From an uncultured Oscillospiraceae bacterium (GTDB taxonomy: Bacteria > Bacillota > Clostridia > Oscillospirales > Ruminococcaceae): 64,000 nucleotides of DNA. The stretch is from positions 62,001 to 126,000 of the forward strand of contig CAKSKU010000005.1 of the NCBI GenBank assembly GCA_934465295.1, read 5' to 3'. The stretch's first letter is position 1; each line of letters begins with the position of its first letter. Below are positions 17,661-27,236 of this stretch, one piece after another. The notes beneath the pieces were generated by a model. The model searched no databases and had not been told where the DNA came from. It saw only the letters and a list, made by a program, of their open reading frames with translations. The position numbers and the translations under genes are program-made.

Positions 17661-19169
17661 ATGCTTTCATTTGATATTACCGACAGACATATCCGAATCA
17701 TTCGCGGTACAGAAGCAAACAACAAGATCAAGGTTTCCGCTGCTGCTACTATCGATCTCGAAGAAGGTCTCATCGTTAATGGTCACATTAAAGATATACC
17801 AAAAATCGCAACAATAATCAACGAGGAACTCAAAAACAAGAAGATGGCTGACAAGGAAGCTGTTATCAGCATTTCCTCGAACCTTGTTATCTTCAAGGAA
17901 TTACATATTCCAAAGGCAAAGGGCGCTCAGCTCCTTTCAATGGTACAGAACCAGATGCAGCATACAATGGGTATCGCTGACGACTATTCGATCTCCTACA
18001 CCATCGCAGGCGAGATCGAAGAGGACGGCGTTGCGGCTCTTAAGATACTTGCAACAGCCTGCCCGTTTGAAGTCGTTGACTGCTTCAGAAAGGTGTTCTC
18101 GATGCTCGGCATAGGACTTCGCTCCGTAGCCGTTGCCTGCAACACTATTTCAAGACTTATCATTTCCGATCCGAAGATGAAGGCTAAGATGCCGATGCTC
18201 CTCGTTCAGATCGACCCGAACTTCGTAAGCCTTAACCTCTATGAGAACAACCAGCTTACATTCTCCCGTTTTGCATCGATCGACGCAGTTGACTATGACA
18301 ACTCCGAGGACTATATCTACGAAGCTGTTACCGAGAACATCTCCCGTATGTTCCAGTTCCAGAGATCGAGAAACCCCGAAGAACCGATCAAGAACGTTGT
18401 TTTCTACGGCGATACAACAGAGTATATCCGTCTTACAAATGCTCTTGAATCCCTCGATATCACAACGAGCCTCCTCGGCGTTCCGAACAACGTCGGCGGC
18501 TATGAAAACTTCGAGTTCCAGGCTTATGCAAACGCTATCGGCGCTATGCTCAGAAGCAATAAGGACTCCGAAAGAATCAACCTCATCGAAACAGACGCAA
18601 CATCGGGACGTTCCGCAGCAGGTGCTTCCTTCGTTGTTACCGTTATTGTTGCAGGTCTCGCTTCCGCAGCTCTCGTTGCAGGCATCACGCTCGGCGCAAA
18701 TGTCGTAAAGAGCCAGTATGAGGACGATACCGCAAAGATACAGGAATGGCTCGACAGCCCCGAAACAGCACAGAAAACTGCCGCTGTTGACGCCGCACAG
18801 GCAAAGCTCGACAAGGTAAATTCGTTCCGTGAAAGCGTTGAAGAAGCTAAGGGCTATTTCGATTCGCTCCCCGTATTCTCAACAGAAGTGAGAACGACCC
18901 TCGAGGAAAACTTCAAGGGTACGGATGCGGAGATACTCAGCTATGACTTCGCTAACGGCGAGATCACTCTCCAGTGCCGTTCTGACGACAATCAGACACC
19001 TGCAAAGGTAGTTGCTAATTTTGTTGAACAGGATGCTTTCTCGAACATAACCTACACAGGTTACAGCAGCTCGGCTATCAAGGATTCGGCAAAGGATGTA
19101 TATGATTTCACCATCTTTGCTCAGATAAAGGAAGTCGTTCCCGAAGAAACAACAGAGGAGGCTGAATAA
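17661..19169 (+). CDS. PilM-PilN fusion protein of the type IV pilus
   Basis: 502 residues. Residues 1 to about 305 form an actin-like ATPase fold as in PilM (start LSFDITDRHIRIIRGTE). It then reads ERINLIETD, the INL motif with which PilN normally docks on PilM, followed by one transmembrane helix (about 320-345), a coiled coil and a small extracellular domain, as in PilN. PilM and PilN are separate genes in well-studied systems. ATG 17661 is preceded by GAGGTG; the frame extends to a GTG at 17652 inside that site. pilO starts 2 bases after the stop. Confidence 0.85.
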   Translation: MLSFDITDRHIRIIRGTEANNKIKVSAAATIDLEEGLIVNGHIKDIPKIATIINEELKNKKMADKEAVISISSNLVIFKELHIPKAKGAQLLSMVQNQMQHTMGIADDYSISYTIAGEIEEDGVAALKILATACPFEVVDCFRKVFSMLGIGLRSVAVACNTISRLIISDPKMKAKMPMLLVQIDPNFVSLNLYENNQLTFSRFASIDAVDYDNSEDYIYEAVTENISRMFQFQRSRNPEEPIKNVVFYGDTTEYIRLTNALESLDITTSLLGVPNNVGGYENFEFQAYANAIGAMLRSNKDSERINLIETDATSGRSAAGASFVVTVIVAGLASAALVAGITLGANVVKSQYEDDTAKIQEWLDSPETAQKTAAVDAAQAKLDKVNSFRESVEEAKGYFDSLPVFSTEVRTTLEENFKGTDAEILSYDFANGEITLQCRSDDNQTPAKVVANFVEQDAFSNITYTGYSSSAIKDSAKDVYDFTIFAQIKEVVPEETTEEAE

Positions 19170-19171
19170 GA

Positions 19172-19930
19172 ATGAAGCTTTCATACAGAGATAAAGTAAT
19201 TTTTGTTGCAGCGATCGTTATAATCATCATCGTTGCAGGTATTTTCGTTTTCATCAAGCCTAAGTTTGAGGAAATGAACTATGCAAAGAATGCACTCACG
19301 GCAAAGCAGACAGAACAGGCTGACGTTGAAGCTAAGATCAACACCCTTTCCGATGTTGTTGCCGCACTTAAATCCGCAGCGCAGGATGTCGGCGAGATAC
19401 AGGAATATTTTATGCCCGAGCAGGATCCGTACCTCAACGAACAGTATATCCGTGAGATACTCGGAAACAATGTAAAAGTCCGCGGTATGACTACTCAGTA
19501 CACATCCGCCGATGACATTGAGGAATATATCGTAAATGCGCAGAATATTGCTGCCTGCGATATCTTCATCGACAGCGACCTTTACAATGAGCTTCCGCAG
19601 GAGATCTATAACGCATATAATAAGTCAAGCAAGCGTACAGGCGGCAGCATCGTTGTCGGCGTTACGAATATGAGCATTGACTACACTGACAAAACCGACT
19701 ATTCGGGAATTTATAAGTTCATCGATGCTATAAAGGAAGACGGCAAGACCGTTATCGTCACCGAATTCAACAAGGAAGAGGAACAGCAGGGTACAACAGA
19801 GTCTGAAGGCACTGTAAGCCTCAGAATTTATTCCATCTATCCTCTGAATATCGATAAGGTAATGGAAGAAAGCGATGAATTTGTCTTTGATGCGAGCTTA
19901 GTTCCGGCAGAGACTGAAGAAGCAAAGTAA
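19172..19930 (+). CDS. PilO-like pilus alignment protein
   Basis: 252 residues. A short cytoplasmic tail, one transmembrane helix (about 8-30), a coiled coil (about 35-75), then an extracellular alpha/beta domain with an acidic tail. Topology, size and position directly after pilMN match PilO, which pairs with PilN to link the motor to the envelope. Sequence similarity to classical PilO is low, so the call rests on context and topology. The start lies 2 bases from the preceding stop codon, so translation is probably coupled. Confidence 0.75.
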   Translation: MKLSYRDKVIFVAAIVIIIIVAGIFVFIKPKFEEMNYAKNALTAKQTEQADVEAKINTLSDVVAALKSAAQDVGEIQEYFMPEQDPYLNEQYIREILGNNVKVRGMTTQYTSADDIEEYIVNAQNIAACDIFIDSDLYNELPQEIYNAYNKSSKRTGGSIVVGVTNMSIDYTDKTDYSGIYKFIDAIKEDGKTVIVTEFNKEEEQQGTTESEGTVSLRIYSIYPLNIDKVMEESDEFVFDASLVPAETEEAK

Positions 19931-20057
19931 GATCGAGATCCACAAGCCGATGAAGAGCCCTTTCTTCATCGGCATAAGTGGCATATAGAGAAAACATTTT
20001 AAAGAAGAAGAGATTTTGTTTATCCCCGGCATAAAATATTAAGAAAGGGTGGAAAAA

Positions 20058-23024
20058 ATGGCAAAAATCAGTACCGATAAGAAAAAAAGCCTTCGAGGTG
20101 TAGTTCTTATCATGGTAGTAACGGTAATGTTTGTGCTGATAATAATGCTGTTGGCGACATTGAGCGTTGTTTCGACGGCACAGAACAGATATTATACCAA
20201 ATTTGAAGAAAACCAAGCATATTATACCGCACGGTCGGCTTTGGATGTGTTTACACAGAAGATCCTTTGCGATGATGACTATTATGCGTATGATTCGACG
20301 GGTTCTTCTCCGAGAACGTATAAATATACAACGGTCGATATGTCCAAGACTCCTTCGGAAAAGGCTGGCGCACAGAGCCCTGATACAAAGATGAAGCAGG
20401 GTCTGGCTATCGAGTTTGAAATGTATAAGATACCTGCAAAGAATGATGCAGGCTTTGCATCCAACTTTGAGGAAAGCGACTATATCTTCGGCGAAACGGG
20501 TTCGATCGCAGAGGATGAGAACTATTCTATCGATACATCTCTCGGCGCTGATACGGGAATAACCTATAAGGTCACCTTCCCTAAGGTCGCAGGCAGTTCG
20601 GGCGGAACAACGAACGATTACGGCAGATTTGTCGATACAGACAGCACAACTTCCGAACAGGTCGCTGATATCAAAGTCACAGTTGATAACAGACGTTTCA
20701 ACTTCGGCGGCGCTAATGCTGACGTTTTCGCTGCAATGACTGATCAGCAGCTCAAGGACTGCTCGGACGGAAGCGTAAACTATACCGACCCGACCACAGG
20801 CACAACAACGGCCTACACCGACGCCCAGCTCAAGGAAGCTATCCGTCTCGGTGACAGACTTAAGGATAAGATCCGTCTTAAGGTCGAAGCCGAAGTCCAG
20901 TTTATGGACGTAACAGGTACGGCTGTACTTTACTATGATACCTCCGAAAAGCCTGTTGTAAATTCTTCAAACGCTATCACATCAATCAGTGATATCAGCC
21001 AGAGCTCAGGTGTGTTCCCGGTAGGCGGCGCAAGCGGTCTTTCGGGCGGTCTTAAGCTCGATCAGGACTCGGTAGTCTGCGGAAGCCTTTACATCACAGG
21101 CAACAGTGACACGGCAAACAATACAAATGACCTCCGAGATTCCAAGATCTATATGTTCGGCGATACTCTCCATACATTCAGAGGCGGCATTACATACAGC
21201 AACAGCTATCCTGTATTTGAGGAAGCAGGTTCCGTTATCTATTCGACGGAAAGCGTAAACCTCGGCGTTGCACAGAATTTCGCAGCCTCGGGCAAGGAAA
21301 CAAACATCATCGCCCGCAACTTCAGCTTCACAAAGGACGGTTCAACGCCGACCTTCTACGGAAATATCTACTGCGACGTTTTCTCAATCACAAACAACAA
21401 CTCCGACCTTAGTATCAGCGGTCACGCATATACGAATTATGTGAACATCGACGGCAAGGCTAACTTTTCCGAGGGTGAAGTTGCATTCACCGATACCTCT
21501 GTTATGAGTACGAGCGCACCCGATATCACTATCGCAAAGGGCTTTATATTTACAGTTCCGGGCGGTACGGCAGACAAATTCACATACGATGATACCTCCG
21601 GCATAATGACATCGGAAACCGATCCTTCGATATCCTATCTTGTAACGGGTGTTCCTGCATTCACTTTTGACAGCTTAAAGGAAGTTAAGATCAATTACAG
21701 CGATCCTAATGAATACACATACACTTCTGATGATCAAAAGGAATTCCAGCTCCCTGCAAACCTTGCAGGAAAGACTGACAACAAGCTCACTATCCCTACG
21801 AGCAAGAGCATTTACAGCCAGGTATATAAGCCCGATGCATTTGTTAATAATGCGTCCGATACAGGTACAAACGGCGACCTTAATGCGCTCGTTAAGCCGA
21901 CTATTGATGTATCAGCAATAAGTGCTTCCGATGCTGACGGAAATGTTATTGCAAGCGACATTATTGAGGGAATTGCAAACGGCACTATCAATGACGGTAA
22001 CTATTGGTCGTATGGTTATTCATGGGGCGACTGGGAGGATCAGTCGTGGATACCGAGACAGGGTATAAAATCCATTGTCAACGATGCGATAAACACCTAT
22101 AAAACCACAGATGCAGCCTATATTGCGGCTATGACAGCTTATTATAACAACTACATTTCGGGCGCAGAAAAAGCAGGCTCAACAAGCCCATCGCTTCTCG
22201 AATATACATCTGCTTCAAGCCCGATCACACTTGAATCGCTTGACTGGTCGGCGATCGATCTTTCAAGCTACAGTGCCGCAGATCAGACCGCTATCCAGAA
22301 CCTCGGCGCAACACAGGTCATCAGAACAAGCGGCTATCTCCAGTCATACACAAAGCACTTCAAGGTTTACGGTACATCTACCGATCCTGTTATCATCGAT
22401 GCAACGGGCGGCGACCTTGTTATCCAGCTCGGCGCAGAGAACGGCTTCGGAACAAATCAGGAAGGCAGCAACTCTTCACTTCTTTTCAGAGGCTACTTTG
22501 TAGTTGTCGGTGAAGGAAATGTCAAGTTCTATCTCCCTGACGGAACTGCATCGGGAACAGGCAGAAATTATGAACTCGGTCACCCGTCTGCCAGCGGTCA
22601 GGGCTTCCACGTTGCAACCTATGATATTGAAAAGCTCATCAGAGGCAACGGCGCAATGCGTCTTGGCAACGATTCAAACGCAACAAAGGCTCCGAATGTT
22701 TGGTTCTATGCAGGAAACGGTGTAGAAAGCGTTACACTCGGTTCGCCTAACGACGGCTTCCTTTCCGCTTATGTTTACTGCCCATTCGCAAGCTATACAT
22801 TCGCAGCAGGCAGCGGCAGAACCATCACCGACGGAACGTATTACAATGATACACAGGTAATCTCGGGTTCTTCAAGCGGTTACAGTATCGCAGGCTCGAT
22901 CATCTGTGCAGGCTATTCATCGGGAAACAAGGTCGGCGTTGCTTACCTCAATCCTGAAAGCAACAACTACACACCGGGCGATCCTCAGTTCCAGTGGAAA
23001 GCATACCAGTATGCAAGAAACTAA
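20058..23024 (+). CDS. Very large PilX-like pilus-associated surface protein
   Basis: 988 residues. The N-terminus (KKKSLRGVVLIMVVTVMFVL, then NQAYYTARSALDVF) resembles PilX/GspK-type minor pilins: a basic leader, a hydrophobic helix without a glutamate at +5, and an alpha-helical spine. The remaining 900 residues are rich in Gly, Ser, Thr and Asn with repeated short strands (for example SGGLKLDQDSVVCGSLYITG), suggesting a right-handed beta-helix. Typical PilX is about 200 residues. It could be a tip adhesin carried by the pilus. ATG 20058 follows AAAGGGTGG; an in-frame GTG at 20049 overlaps that site. The gap before it (19931-20057) has a short hairpin near 19940-19975. Confidence 0.7.
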   Translation: MAKISTDKKKSLRGVVLIMVVTVMFVLIIMLLATLSVVSTAQNRYYTKFEENQAYYTARSALDVFTQKILCDDDYYAYDSTGSSPRTYKYTTVDMSKTPSEKAGAQSPDTKMKQGLAIEFEMYKIPAKNDAGFASNFEESDYIFGETGSIAEDENYSIDTSLGADTGITYKVTFPKVAGSSGGTTNDYGRFVDTDSTTSEQVADIKVTVDNRRFNFGGANADVFAAMTDQQLKDCSDGSVNYTDPTTGTTTAYTDAQLKEAIRLGDRLKDKIRLKVEAEVQFMDVTGTAVLYYDTSEKPVVNSSNAITSISDISQSSGVFPVGGASGLSGGLKLDQDSVVCGSLYITGNSDTANNTNDLRDSKIYMFGDTLHTFRGGITYSNSYPVFEEAGSVIYSTESVNLGVAQNFAASGKETNIIARNFSFTKDGSTPTFYGNIYCDVFSITNNNSDLSISGHAYTNYVNIDGKANFSEGEVAFTDTSVMSTSAPDITIAKGFIFTVPGGTADKFTYDDTSGIMTSETDPSISYLVTGVPAFTFDSLKEVKINYSDPNEYTYTSDDQKEFQLPANLAGKTDNKLTIPTSKSIYSQVYKPDAFVNNASDTGTNGDLNALVKPTIDVSAISASDADGNVIASDIIEGIANGTINDGNYWSYGYSWGDWEDQSWIPRQGIKSIVNDAINTYKTTDAAYIAAMTAYYNNYISGAEKAGSTSPSLLEYTSASSPITLESLDWSAIDLSSYSAADQTAIQNLGATQVIRTSGYLQSYTKHFKVYGTSTDPVIIDATGGDLVIQLGAENGFGTNQEGSNSSLLFRGYFVVVGEGNVKFYLPDGTASGTGRNYELGHPSASGQGFHVATYDIEKLIRGNGAMRLGNDSNATKAPNVWFYAGNGVESVTLGSPNDGFLSAYVYCPFASYTFAAGSGRTITDGTYYNDTQVISGSSSGYSIAGSIICAGYSSGNKVGVAYLNPESNNYTPGDPQFQWKAYQYARN

Positions 23025-23034
23025 GGAGGCAAGG

Positions 23035-23535
23035 ATGATGAAAAATTCAAAGATCAAAGGCTTTACCCTTATTGAGTGCCTTATCGCACTTGCGATCCTC
23101 GGTATCGGCTCTCTTGTTATGGCGCAGATATATGCCGATGTCAGCAAAAGAAACCTTTCCAACCACAATATAAACACGAGCCTTTCATATCAGATGAAGG
23201 TCGTTGAAGAAGCGACAGGCACAGACTCTATCGGAATGTATTTCGGCGGCTTAGACCCTTCAACGGGTCTGCCGAAGCCCGATCCGAACTCTGCGGACAG
23301 CGATGCAAATAAAAAGCCGCCGCACAAGCAGGGCATCGGAGCTGCCGACCTTTCAAAGCCGAATGTCCAGATCACAGGAAGCTATGGCTCACATACTTAC
23401 AGCTATCCTGTTGATATCTATGTCCTCCTCAGCCGTGACGCCAACGATAAACCGTCTACCGCCTCCGACTATAAGGGCGACGACGAAAAGAACTATGCCC
23501 TCCGCTATAAATACATAGTCGGACACACTAACTGA
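23035..23535 (+). CDS. Minor prepilin, PilV-like
   Basis: 166 residues with a class III leader MMKNSKIKG followed by FTLIECLIALAILGIGSLV, so a prepilin peptidase site after Gly9 with glutamate at +5. A cysteine at +6 is uncommon. The body is short and polar. Start chosen at the tandem ATGs 23035/23038 behind AAGGAGG; the frame extends upstream into the preceding gene without a ribosome-binding site. It sits between the PilX-like and PilW-like genes, the usual order of minor pilin cassettes. Confidence 0.8.
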   Translation: MMKNSKIKGFTLIECLIALAILGIGSLVMAQIYADVSKRNLSNHNINTSLSYQMKVVEEATGTDSIGMYFGGLDPSTGLPKPDPNSADSDANKKPPHKQGIGAADLSKPNVQITGSYGSHTYSYPVDIYVLLSRDANDKPSTASDYKGDDEKNYALRYKYIVGHTN

Positions 23536-23553
23536 TCGCGGGGTGAGAAACAG

Positions 23554-24285
23554 ATGAAGAAAATTAAAGGTTTCACCCTCATAGAGCTTATCATCGTAAT
23601 GGCTGTAATGTCGATACTTATGATCGGTATTATGCAGATGATGCGCCCGATAAGAGATACCTACGTTGACTCAACATACTATGAGGCACAGAGAAACACC
23701 CAGAACGGAATAGCTACTTATATCGGTGAAAGCATTCGATATGCCACCAATATCGGTGTCTATACCGAGGGTGTCGCGGGCGGAGTTACAAGCCTGTCCG
23801 ACGCTCTGTCCGACTTTGCGACGACATCCGAGATCTCCGATGCGAACAAGTACAATGTTATCGTCATCGACAACAAGGGCGAATATAAATTCAACAATGC
23901 GTCCTGCTACGGTCGTGTTCTCCGCAGCAAGACCGTTACTTCGACAAGTATGACAACAAGACTTGCTCTCGGTGAGGCTTACTACGGAAAGTACACCTAT
24001 TCCATCAACCTCACGCCTGATTCAACGGACGGCGCAACGATGCAGGGTATGAAGATCACAGTTTCAAGCATGCTCCCATCGTCTCTCCATAAGGCTCAGA
24101 AGAACAACGTAAACAGTACAGACCTTGTTTCAAACACAAACTATAAGTTTGTTTCTACCGAAGTTGAAGTTCCGATGAGAAACCTCGTCGCACCTATCAA
24201 CGGCAAGTCGGATATCAGCCACGCAGGCACGACTACCACAAGCGGTACAAAAACCTACATAATCTTTACACTTCCCGAAGAATAA
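23554..24285 (+). CDS. Minor prepilin, PilW-like
   Basis: 243 residues. Leader MKKIKG followed by FTLIELIIVMAVMSILMIGI, with glutamate at +5, then a helix and a Ser/Thr-rich globular domain. Larger than a major pilin and in the position of PilW/PilJ-type minor pilins that prime pilus assembly with PilV and PilX. Last gene of the operon, 18 bases after the PilV-like gene, followed by a strong terminator. Confidence 0.8.
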   Translation: MKKIKGFTLIELIIVMAVMSILMIGIMQMMRPIRDTYVDSTYYEAQRNTQNGIATYIGESIRYATNIGVYTEGVAGGVTSLSDALSDFATTSEISDANKYNVIVIDNKGEYKFNNASCYGRVLRSKTVTSTSMTTRLALGEAYYGKYTYSINLTPDSTDGATMQGMKITVSSMLPSSLHKAQKNNVNSTDLVSNTNYKFVSTEVEVPMRNLVAPINGKSDISHAGTTTTSGTKTYIIFTLPEE

Positions 24286-24287
24286 GC

Positions 24288-24337
24288 AAAAAAATCGAGG
24301 CTTGTGCCCGATAAGAGCGCAAGCCTCGATATATCCT
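24288..24337. terminator. Bidirectional terminator between the pilus operon and pilD
   Basis: Arms ATCGAGGCTTG (24294-24304) and CAAGCCTCGAT (24320-24330), perfectly complementary, with an A tract at 24288-24293 and T-rich sequence downstream. It lies between convergent genes. Confidence 0.88.
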
Positions 24338-24344
24338 TTTTGAT

Positions 24345-25352
24345 TTACACGATATGCGGAACAGTCATAGCAGTCCAGTACATATCGAAAAGCTCTGTTC
24401 CGAAGAAAGATGCACAGACAAGTCCCACCGCAAGGCACGGACCGAACGCAAATGCGTTGCCGGCGTCCTCTTTATCCTTGTTTTTTACCTTGATGATAAC
24501 GGCAGCGACCGCTCCGATGATTATTGCTATGAAAAGTGCCACAACAGCCGCTTTCCAGCCGAACATCAGACCGCCTGCAGCCATAAACAGTATATCACCC
24601 ATTCCAAATCCGTAAACAGGACCTTTTTCCTTGATCTTTTCAAGCGTTTCATCAAGTAGCTTGGTGAGTTTTTCGGTCTCCTTTTCGCTCAGCTTCTCTT
24701 TTGCAAGACGTTTTTTCAGCTTTCTTACAGTTTTGTGATCCTCGCTTATAAATAATTTGTAGATAAGCGGCGTGAACACAAATCCGATGAGAAGAAGCGG
24801 AACGCTTACTGCGAAAAGTCCGATGATGCCGTCAATGAGCTCAACATCGTTTCCTCTGAAGGCTTTCGGAAGAAGAACAGAGAGAACTCTCGTCACAAAC
24901 GCTTCAATTCCGAGGTAAACAAGCACACACACCGACATTTCCTGCGTATCAAGATCCTCAAATCCGATAACGATGATGCCTGCAATGAAAAGGCATACAA
25001 AAGCAGGATAAATTAGTCCGTCAACGATCAGATCATACTGCAGATAGACCAGTACGAAAAGCACACCCGTCAATCCTTCGACAAGCGGATATCTTCCCGA
25101 TATCTTAGCTCCGCAGGAACGGCATTTTCCTCCGAGTATGAGCCAGCTGAAAAGCGGTATAAGATCATATCGCTTTATCTCAGCACCGCAGGTCATACAG
25201 TGCGAATTCCGCTTGACAAGCGACTCGCCCAGAGGAAGCCTGAATATGCAGACGTTCAGGAAGCTTCCGATCGTGATCCCGAAAAGGAACACCATTACAT
25301 AGATACCGATCTGCAAGCCGATCAGTTCCGATGCGGCAAAGGCAATGTTCAT
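24345..25352 (-). CDS. pilD: Type IV prepilin peptidase/N-methyltransferase
   Basis: 335 residues, a membrane aspartic protease that cleaves the leaders of the pilins nearby and methylates the new N-terminus. The N-terminal cytoplasmic loop has the zinc cysteines C52/C55 and C77/C80 (CMTC, CRSC). The catalytic aspartates lie in FEDLDTQEM (D133 or D135) and GMGD (D253). Between them is an extra, highly charged, probably coiled-coil stretch (about 203-244) not present in typical PilD. ATG 25352 is preceded by AAAGGAG; an upstream extension of 19 codons has no such site. Confidence 0.9.
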   Translation of the reverse strand: MNIAFAASELIGLQIGIYVMVFLFGITIGSFLNVCIFRLPLGESLVKRNSHCMTCGAEIKRYDLIPLFSWLILGGKCRSCGAKISGRYPLVEGLTGVLFVLVYLQYDLIVDGLIYPAFVCLFIAGIIVIGFEDLDTQEMSVCVLVYLGIEAFVTRVLSVLLPKAFRGNDVELIDGIIGLFAVSVPLLLIGFVFTPLIYKLFISEDHKTVRKLKKRLAKEKLSEKETEKLTKLLDETLEKIKEKGPVYGFGMGDILFMAAGGLMFGWKAAVVALFIAIIIGAVAAVIIKVKNKDKEDAGNAFAFGPCLAVGLVCASFFGTELFDMYWTAMTVPHIV

Positions 25353-25399
25353 TTGCAAAAACTCCTTTACAGTGAAAATTTGATATTTGCTTAAACAAT

Positions 25400-25428
25400 A
25401 TCTTAACATATTTTTTTATATTTTTCAA
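25400..25428 (-). promoter_or_regulatory. Promoter of pilD
   Basis: On the minus strand TTGAAA (25428-25423) and TAAGAT (25405-25400) are 17 bases apart. The divergent pilB gene starts at 25495; its promoter must lie in the same 140 bases but is not clear. Confidence 0.55.
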
Positions 25429-25494
25429 TAGTCTTTCCAAAATCCGCACCGTGAGCGGCACAAAAATTTAGTCACGGAGAAACGGAGAATAAAT

Positions 25495-27183
25495 ATGAAG
25501 AATATCCCAATAGGACAATATATGGTCAATGAGGGTGTCATTACCGAAGAACAGCTCCAGCACGTTCTTGACGTTAAAAAGGAGGAGAACGTCCCCGGTA
25601 AATTTTTCGGCGACTATGTTATCCAGCTCGGATACGTTACCGACATTCAGTTCGCACAGATCCTCGCAAAGAAGCTCAATGTTCCGTTCGTTGACCTTAA
25701 CGACCCCGAAGTCAACATCGATATCGAAGCCGTTAAGAAGATACCCGAAGCGCTCGCAAAGAAGCATACTATCATCGCAATAAAGGTAACGGGCAAAAGA
25801 CTTACCGTTGCTTCGCACGACCCTGTAAACTTCTATATCTTTGAAGATATCAAGGTTTCAACGGGAATGGACGTTGTTCCTGTCCTCGCAACAAAGGAAG
25901 CCATCACAAAGGCTATCGGCAAATGCTACTCGATGCAGAACACGGGTGCTATCCTCGACAGCGTTACGAGCCAGTTCGCAGATGATGACCTCAGCAGCAT
26001 CGATGACGAATCCGCAGACAGGATCGACAACGCTCCTATCGTTAAGCTCGCAACGACTATCGTTGAAAACTCGTTCCGTGCAGGCGCAACGGATATCCAT
26101 ATCGAGCCGTTCAAGACCTTTACCCGTATCCGTATCAGAGTTAACGGCGATCTTATCGAGCTTATGAACGTTTCCAACGTTGTACATAACGCTCTTGTAA
26201 CAAGACTTAAAATTATAAGCGGTATGAACATCGCAGAAAAGCGTGTACCGCAGGACGGACGTTTCTCACAGGTCGTTGACGGAACAACGCTCGACGTCCG
26301 TGTATCTAACCTCCCGATGGTAAACGGCGAAAAGGTCGTTATCCGTATCCTTTCAACGGGCAACGTTGCTCTCCGTAAGATCACCGACCTCGGTATGACC
26401 GATTATAACTATCAGAGATTCTCCAAGCTTATCAAAGTCCCGCAGGGCGTTATGCTCGTAACAGGACCTACCGGTTCAGGTAAAACTACTACCCTTTACG
26501 CTGCTCTCGGTGAGCTTGCAAAGCCGAACGTTAACGTAGTTACGGTCGAAGACCCTGTCGAAAAAGATATCGAAGGCATCAACCAGTGTCAGGTAAACGC
26601 TAAGGCAGGCATGACGTTCTCCGCCGCCCTCCGTTCTATCCTCCGTCAGGACCCTGATATCGTAATGATCGGTGAAATGCGTGACCAGGAAACAGCCGAG
26701 ATCGCTATCAGAGCTGCTATCACCGGTCATATGGTTCTCTCGACACTTCATACAAACGACTCCGCATCGACCGTTACCCGTCTTGTGGATATGGGCGTTG
26801 CACCGTACATGGTCGCTACTTCGCTTATCGGTATCGTTGCACAGCGACTTGTTAAAAAGATATGCGAGGACTGCCGTACACCCCGTATGTCTACCCCCGA
26901 AGAGGACGAACTTATGGGTATCAGCGCACCTATCACTATTTATGATGCCTGCGGCTGTCCGAAGTGCAATAACACAGGCTATACAGGACGTACCGCTATT
27001 CACGAGGTACTCACCTGCACAACGGAAATGAGCAGCCTTATCGCTAACGGCGGCAAGACCGACGCTATCGCAGCCCTCGCCGCTAAGCAGGGTACAAAGC
27101 TCCTCCGTGACAACGTTTCCGAACTTGTTCAGCAGGGCAAGACCACAATGGACGAACTCGTCAGAGTTACATACGCAGTATAA
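25495..27183 (+). CDS. pilB: Type IV pilus assembly ATPase PilB
   Basis: 562 residues. Powers pilus extension. The N-terminal region (about 1-75) has two tandem motifs, IGQYMVNEGVITEEQLQHVL and FGDYVIQLGYVTDIQFAQIL, resembling MshEN modules that bind cyclic di-GMP in some PilB/GspE proteins. Then come the T2SSE domain with Walker A GPTGSGKT (324-331), the Asp box around VTVEDPVE, Walker B (DPDIVMIGEMRD), the His box (STLHTNDSAST), and a zinc module with CEDC and CPKC. The ATG follows CACGGAGAAACGGAG. pilT comes 53 bases later. Confidence 0.95.
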   Translation: MKNIPIGQYMVNEGVITEEQLQHVLDVKKEENVPGKFFGDYVIQLGYVTDIQFAQILAKKLNVPFVDLNDPEVNIDIEAVKKIPEALAKKHTIIAIKVTGKRLTVASHDPVNFYIFEDIKVSTGMDVVPVLATKEAITKAIGKCYSMQNTGAILDSVTSQFADDDLSSIDDESADRIDNAPIVKLATTIVENSFRAGATDIHIEPFKTFTRIRIRVNGDLIELMNVSNVVHNALVTRLKIISGMNIAEKRVPQDGRFSQVVDGTTLDVRVSNLPMVNGEKVVIRILSTGNVALRKITDLGMTDYNYQRFSKLIKVPQGVMLVTGPTGSGKTTTLYAALGELAKPNVNVVTVEDPVEKDIEGINQCQVNAKAGMTFSAALRSILRQDPDIVMIGEMRDQETAEIAIRAAITGHMVLSTLHTNDSASTVTRLVDMGVAPYMVATSLIGIVAQRLVKKICEDCRTPRMSTPEEDELMGISAPITIYDACGCPKCNNTGYTGRTAIHEVLTCTTEMSSLIANGGKTDAIAALAAKQGTKLLRDNVSELVQQGKTTMDELVRVTYAV

Positions 27184-27236
27184 AATATACTATTATATAT
27201 TTTTCAAACATATAATCTTGAAAGGAATTGAATCAC

